A stretch of DNA of 10,175 bases. Source: an uncultured euryarchaeote (GTDB lineage Archaea; Thermoplasmatota; Poseidoniia; Poseidoniales; Poseidoniaceae). A program made the position numbers and the translations under genes. Where the stretch lies: assembly GCA_937881505.1 (NCBI GenBank), contig CALGEM010000304.1, positions 1 to 10,175 of the forward strand. The letters are read 5' to 3'. The notes below the pieces were generated by a model that ran no database searches, was not told the origin of the DNA, and was given only the letters and a program-made list of their open reading frames with translations. The stretch's first letter is position 1, and each line of letters starts with the position of its first letter. Positions 6,967 to 10,175 of this stretch are shown here, one piece after another.

Positions 6967-7789
6967 CCTCAAGCGAATCATGAAGGTCGCAGCTCGGATT
7001 CGTAAGGAGCGCTTGTCCGGAATTCGCCTCAAAATCATGCTTCCCATCCTCCTGCTGTTCTTACCGGGTATGGCTTGGGGATTTTCCGACCCCAACATCG
7101 TGCTGCCCGGAGGGCATCAACCCGATACGGCGATGGAAGTCCTGTTTTACGCCTCGCTTGGCGTGGTGTTTGGTGCAACCATGTGCGCTGTTTTGATGGC
7201 GTTTGATGGTGTGAGCAAAGACCGAGCCAGCGGCATGTTGGAAGTACGTCTCGCTCAACCCATGCCACGTAAACACCAAGCCACTGCGCTCATCCTCGGC
7301 CACGCTCAAAGCATTCTGGTGCCGGTTTACGCCCTGCTCTTTGCCTCAGTCCTCGTCGTGCAGTATCGAACGGGCCAGTGGCCGACCATGATCGAGCTGC
7401 TGGTCTATGCACTCTCAACCGGCCTGGTGGTGTTCTGGTACACCCTGTTCGCCCTGCTCGCCTCAACGTCCGCAAGAGAACAAGGAACCGCCATCGCCTT
7501 CGGCATTGGCGTTTGGTTCTTCTTCACCTTCCTTTGGGCCTTGGTGACGACCATGGTCGCCTATGCATCCGGTGTGGCCGTGGGTGAAGCCAATGACCCT
7601 GCGTGGGTGGCACTTGAAGGGATGCTGGACTTGCTTTCACCCAACGGCGTCTACCACCATCTCCTCGAAACGCAACTTCCAACGGTGGACAGAGGCGTGC
7701 ATGCATGGCAATCATGGCTGGCTGCTCTGCTCTGGACGGTCCTGCCTTGGTGGGCGCTTCATCGCCGCATGGAACGGCTTGTTCCATGA
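6959..7789 (+). CDS. ABC-2 type transporter permease
   Basis: This is the membrane half of the exporter whose ATPase is encoded just upstream. The 276-residue protein has a basic N-terminus (KRIMKVAARIRKER) and six hydrophobic segments at about 26-42, 62-83, 112-135, 146-169, 176-203 and 248-267. After the second helix comes DGVSKDRASGMLEVRLAQP, which corresponds to the cytoplasmic coupling segment typical of ABC-2 permeases (an 'E/D-x-G-T-L-...-L-x-x-P' pattern). LLSPNGVYHHLL (225-236) recalls the NosY/ABC-2 region before the last helix. The perfect SD decides the start, and the 8-base overlap with the ATPase gene shows translational coupling. The cargo cannot be read from the sequence. The gene for a large secreted protein follows within 20-46 bases, depending on its start. 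Confidence 0.87.
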   Translation: MSDLKRIMKVAARIRKERLSGIRLKIMLPILLLFLPGMAWGFSDPNIVLPGGHQPDTAMEVLFYASLGVVFGATMCAVLMAFDGVSKDRASGMLEVRLAQPMPRKHQATALILGHAQSILVPVYALLFASVLVVQYRTGQWPTMIELLVYALSTGLVVFWYTLFALLASTSAREQGTAIAFGIGVWFFFTFLWALVTTMVAYASGVAVGEANDPAWVALEGMLDLLSPNGVYHHLLETQLPTVDRGVHAWQSWLAALLWTVLPWWALHRRMERLVP

Positions 7790-7808
7790 TGGAATCAACC
7801 AATTCTTC

Positions 7809-9788
7809 ATGAAGGCGAAAGGCAACCGGTATGTTATGACACCCCGCTTGCAAGCACCGCTGCTTTCCCTGCTCCTCGCCTTATTGATGGTGGGCGTCAC
7901 CTCTTCGCCCGTGCTTACCAGCCTCCAAGATACGCCCCTCGTAGCCCCGACCGAGGGTCGTCAAGACACCTTGGACGTTGATTGCAGCGGCTACACCTTT
8001 GAGGATCTCTTCGAGTACGATTTCGCCCTGTTTGAACTGGAGATTTTGGATGATTGGGCGACCGGGGACATGTATGCCAATGCATGGGTCAACGGCTCAA
8101 ACTCCGCCATCGTCCGAGACAACCTTGACGGGTTGTTTGAAGGCTTGCCGGGAGGCGATAACGAGTGGATCAGCACCGATGAACGAGATGCTGTTCGCAG
8201 CATTGGGCCAAAATGCATCGCCGACATGGAAACACGATTGGGGATGCGTGAAGGTATTCCTCACTCCGGCGGCGTGGATTGGAACGACTTTGAGTTCGTC
8301 GAGGACGGTATCGGTCTCGACGAGGTGAACTTGGTTCCCGAAGGCCACCAGGACGCTCGACAATGTACGAACTTTGGAGCCGCATCCGACTGCCAAGAAG
8401 TGCCCACCTCCACCACCGACGACATGGAAATCAGCCTCTTTGTCGCCGACGGACAAACCAACAATGTTCGTTGGGACCAACTTCCCAACGGCGGCGTATC
8501 GAACTTCACACTCGCCATGAACATCAGCAACATGAGCAATGCCGCACTCGTGGTCACCTTCCCGGTTCTTCAAGGCCTTCGAATCTACGACTTTAGGGTG
8601 GTCGACAACCAACCCGAAAGCGGCCAAACATGCGATCACATCGGCGAACCCTCGTTCATGTACCTCCCCGACGGCGCCCTGAAAGTGACTCAGTTGGTTT
8701 CCTTTGACCGAACCCAGTGGGACTTGGAATGCAACATGTTCATGGATTTCACCACCCAAGAGCCGGAGGCCAATGATATTCCAATGTGGACACAGACAAC
8801 GCCGGACAACGGAACAAAAATCCCGACCTCCGGGACGGGCACCTGGCTCTTCGCCACCGCAGAAACGGGTAATGCATGGGCCACCGATAACAACGGTTGG
8901 TCCCTTCAGTGCGCCTTTGATGAAGACGGATGGAGTGTAACGACCAACGTCATCGGCGACTTCTTCGTCACCCAACCTGCGGGCTCCAGCCAATCCACGG
9001 CCACCTGTCATGCAGTTGACCCCTTGGGCGCCGTTGACGAAAATGATTCTCGAACATGGACCTTTGGCACCCTCTACACCGCAACGGGCACCGTGGATGA
9101 TGACGGGAAGAACGCCAGATTGACCATCACGCCCGCTGGCCTTGTCAACGAATTTTTGTTCACCGCGCGTGCATCTCAAAACGGACAGTTGGGTGGAGAA
9201 GGAGAGACCATTACCGTCGCATCCTCCCCAGCCATGACCGCCGTTTCCCTGACCAACATCCGTCCCGGTTCGTTCCAGTTCAGCGTGAATGCCCAAGCAT
9301 CCAATATGCTACCGCATGCTGTGGATTTCTCATTGGGGCTCACCAAACCCAATTCCCCACCGGTCGTTTCTGTGGCGGTGAACTTTGACGGCGAAAACGC
9401 CACTTGGGACGAAAGCCAACTCAAGTTCGAGATGTACGGGCTCGTTTCCGACCCAGACTTGGAGACCGTGACCATGAGCCTCACGATTTGTGGAGCGGAA
9501 TACCAAGGCTTCACCATCGATGGCATCAACTGGGCTGTGGAGGTTTCTACCGCGATCTGCCTTGCGAACGGGTTGACCAACTACGATGTTGTCATCAAGG
9601 CCGTGGACGAGAGTGGAGAGCCCACCACCCTTTCGGTTGGTATCCCCGCTCCGGTGGTGGACGACACACCCATTGTTTCCCCTCCACTTACTGAAGACGA
9701 CGGTGGCGCCCTTCCATCCCTTTCGTTCTTGGCAACAATCTGCATGCTCGGTGTTGCCGTCCTACATCGTCGCAAAGTTGAGGAATAA
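7809..9788 (+). CDS. Secreted, C-terminally anchored surface protein of unknown function
   Basis: I do not recognise the family. From ATG 7809 (659 residues) it starts with a basic n-region and a hydrophobic core (about 17-30, LLSLLLALLMVGV), a signal peptide without a lipobox Cys. ATG 7836 is an equally possible start (650 residues), and neither has an SD. The mature part is acidic, with ten Cys (59, 136, 186, 195, 275, 308, 368, 400, 561, 584) that could form disulfides, and several N-glycosylation sequons (NGS, NFT, NIS, NMS, NGT, NDS, NAT). Residues about 514-616 look like an Ig/cadherin-like beta domain with a VSDPDLE motif. A Pro/Asp-rich linker (about 615-632) leads to LPSL, a membrane helix (about 638-652) and HRRKVEE. 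This layout resembles archaeal C-terminal anchor/sorting signals. It lies downstream of the ABC exporter genes on the same strand and may be co-transcribed with them. Confidence 0.83.
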   Translation: MKAKGNRYVMTPRLQAPLLSLLLALLMVGVTSSPVLTSLQDTPLVAPTEGRQDTLDVDCSGYTFEDLFEYDFALFELEILDDWATGDMYANAWVNGSNSAIVRDNLDGLFEGLPGGDNEWISTDERDAVRSIGPKCIADMETRLGMREGIPHSGGVDWNDFEFVEDGIGLDEVNLVPEGHQDARQCTNFGAASDCQEVPTSTTDDMEISLFVADGQTNNVRWDQLPNGGVSNFTLAMNISNMSNAALVVTFPVLQGLRIYDFRVVDNQPESGQTCDHIGEPSFMYLPDGALKVTQLVSFDRTQWDLECNMFMDFTTQEPEANDIPMWTQTTPDNGTKIPTSGTGTWLFATAETGNAWATDNNGWSLQCAFDEDGWSVTTNVIGDFFVTQPAGSSQSTATCHAVDPLGAVDENDSRTWTFGTLYTATGTVDDDGKNARLTITPAGLVNEFLFTARASQNGQLGGEGETITVASSPAMTAVSLTNIRPGSFQFSVNAQASNMLPHAVDFSLGLTKPNSPPVVSVAVNFDGENATWDESQLKFEMYGLVSDPDLETVTMSLTICGAEYQGFTIDGINWAVEVSTAICLANGLTNYDVVIKAVDESGEPTTLSVGIPAPVVDDTPIVSPPLTEDDGGALPSLSFLATICMLGVAVLHRRKVEE

Positions 9789-9836
9789 ACCGACAACACC
9801 AAAAAGCGATGGTCGCAGGACAAATCAGGTCTTGAG

Positions 9837-10175
9837 ATGTTTACTGGCACCGTTGAAGCACGAAGCCATGAAGGTGGCTTGCTGGTGCACTTTGAAGGCT
9901 CATCGCCCGCTCTCAACGCCATCATGGTCAGAGCAGACGACGGGACGTACATCGGAAAGGTGGACGGCGTCATCGGCAGCACCAATCATCCCTTGGCCCA
10001 TATCGCCCACATTGACCGGTCCCTCGACATGGACACCCTCATCGGCGTGAGCGTGACGGTTCGTGCCAAACAGAAGCCCAAGGAACAACGTGGCGACCGA
10101 CGAGAGGGTTCCCGAGGAGGCGACCGACGAGACAACGGTCGCAACCAACGAGGTGGCCGCGATGGCCGCGGACGG
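9837..10175 (+). CDS. gar1: Gar1-like H/ACA RNP protein with Arg/Gly-rich tail, 3' end missing
   Basis: Gar1 is a core protein of the archaeal H/ACA ribonucleoprotein (with Cbf5, Nop10 and L7Ae) that makes pseudouridine in rRNA under guide RNA control. The 113 visible residues run off the right edge. Residues 3-77 follow the archaeal Gar1 beta-barrel pattern: GTVEARSHEGGLLVHF (4-19) matches the first strands, YIGKVDGVIGSTNHPLAHI (38-56) matches the hallmark 'VGxVxDVFGPVxxPYVxI' segment, and IGVSVTVRAK (69-78) matches the last strand. From residue 78 the chain is basic and RG-rich (11 Arg and 9 Gly in 36 residues, with RGG at 93-95 and 105-107). No SD precedes ATG 9837, so it may be translated from a leaderless transcript. 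It is 48 bases downstream of the surface-protein gene. The assignment rests on remembered motif alignment with Pyrococcus Gar1. Confidence 0.75.
   Translation, partial: MFTGTVEARSHEGGLLVHFEGSSPALNAIMVRADDGTYIGKVDGVIGSTNHPLAHIAHIDRSLDMDTLIGVSVTVRAKQKPKEQRGDRREGSRGGDRRDNGRNQRGGRDGRGR
10092..10132 (+). repeat. Two direct repeats in the gar1 tail
   Basis: The 14-base unit GGCGACCGACGAGA occurs at 10092-10105 and 10119-10132, 27 bases (nine codons) apart and in frame. It encodes GDRRE and GDRRD in the Arg/Gly-rich tail. This suggests growth of the tail by in-frame duplication. Confidence 0.7.

Noticed and set aside
7563..7808. Upstream extension of the surface protein to position 7563
   Set aside because: It overlaps the permease gene in another frame, and its translation (many Trp, Cys and His) looks non-coding. 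The signal peptide begins at 7809 or 7836.
8097..9296. 399-codon open frame on the minus strand opposite the surface protein
   Set aside because: The plus-strand frame has a signal peptide, a beta-like domain and a C-terminal anchor. The minus frame shows no coherent domain and matches the shadow pattern.
9711..9788. Bacterial LPXTG sortase signal
   Set aside because: LPSL followed by S is not LPXTG, and the context is archaeal.

Overview
The window looks archaeal, most likely from a planktonic marine euryarchaeon of the Marine Group II (Poseidoniales) kind. The evidence is a Gar1-like H/ACA RNP protein at the right edge, Shine-Dalgarno (SD) sequences of the GGAGGTGA type only at genes inside operons, no recognisable bacterial promoters, and a large acidic secreted protein held by a C-terminal membrane helix with an Arg-rich tail. 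The domain-level call is fairly firm. The lineage is an inference from general resemblance.

Layout from left to right. Positions 3-1391 hold the 3' part of an aldehyde dehydrogenase gene whose start lies outside the window. After a 95-base gap with a sharp inverted repeat, positions 1487-4935 encode a complete three-gene succinate dehydrogenase operon: membrane subunit, flavoprotein, iron-sulfur subunit. Gene order, subunit lengths and sequence motifs match the mycobacterial/actinobacterial Sdh1 type rather than the E. coli four-subunit type. Facing this operon on the minus strand is an unrecognised membrane protein (about 4967-5854) with four N-terminal helices and a soluble C-terminal domain. 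Diverging from it is an ABC exporter pair, ATPase (5944-6966) and ABC-2 type permease (6959-7789). Next is an unrecognised roughly 659-residue secreted, membrane-anchored protein (7809-9788). The last gene (9837 to the right edge, incomplete) is gar1-like with an Arg/Gly-rich tail.

How the genes may work together. The Sdh complex oxidises succinate and passes electrons to membrane quinone, linking the citric acid cycle to respiration, and the aldehyde dehydrogenase upstream could feed carbon into the same central metabolism. The divergent membrane protein, ABC exporter and surface protein form a compact block of envelope genes that may be functionally linked, but only proximity supports this. 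Gar1 belongs to RNA-guided pseudouridylation of rRNA and is unrelated to the rest.

No tRNA, rRNA, CRISPR array, insertion sequence or attachment site was seen. No gene-free stretch exceeds 300 bases. The most interesting points are the Sdh1-type operon with candidate Rieske-cluster ligands in its membrane subunit, the RG-rich tail on an archaeal Gar1, the dyad before sdhC with an alternative pairing partner at the start site, and the uncharacterised envelope block.
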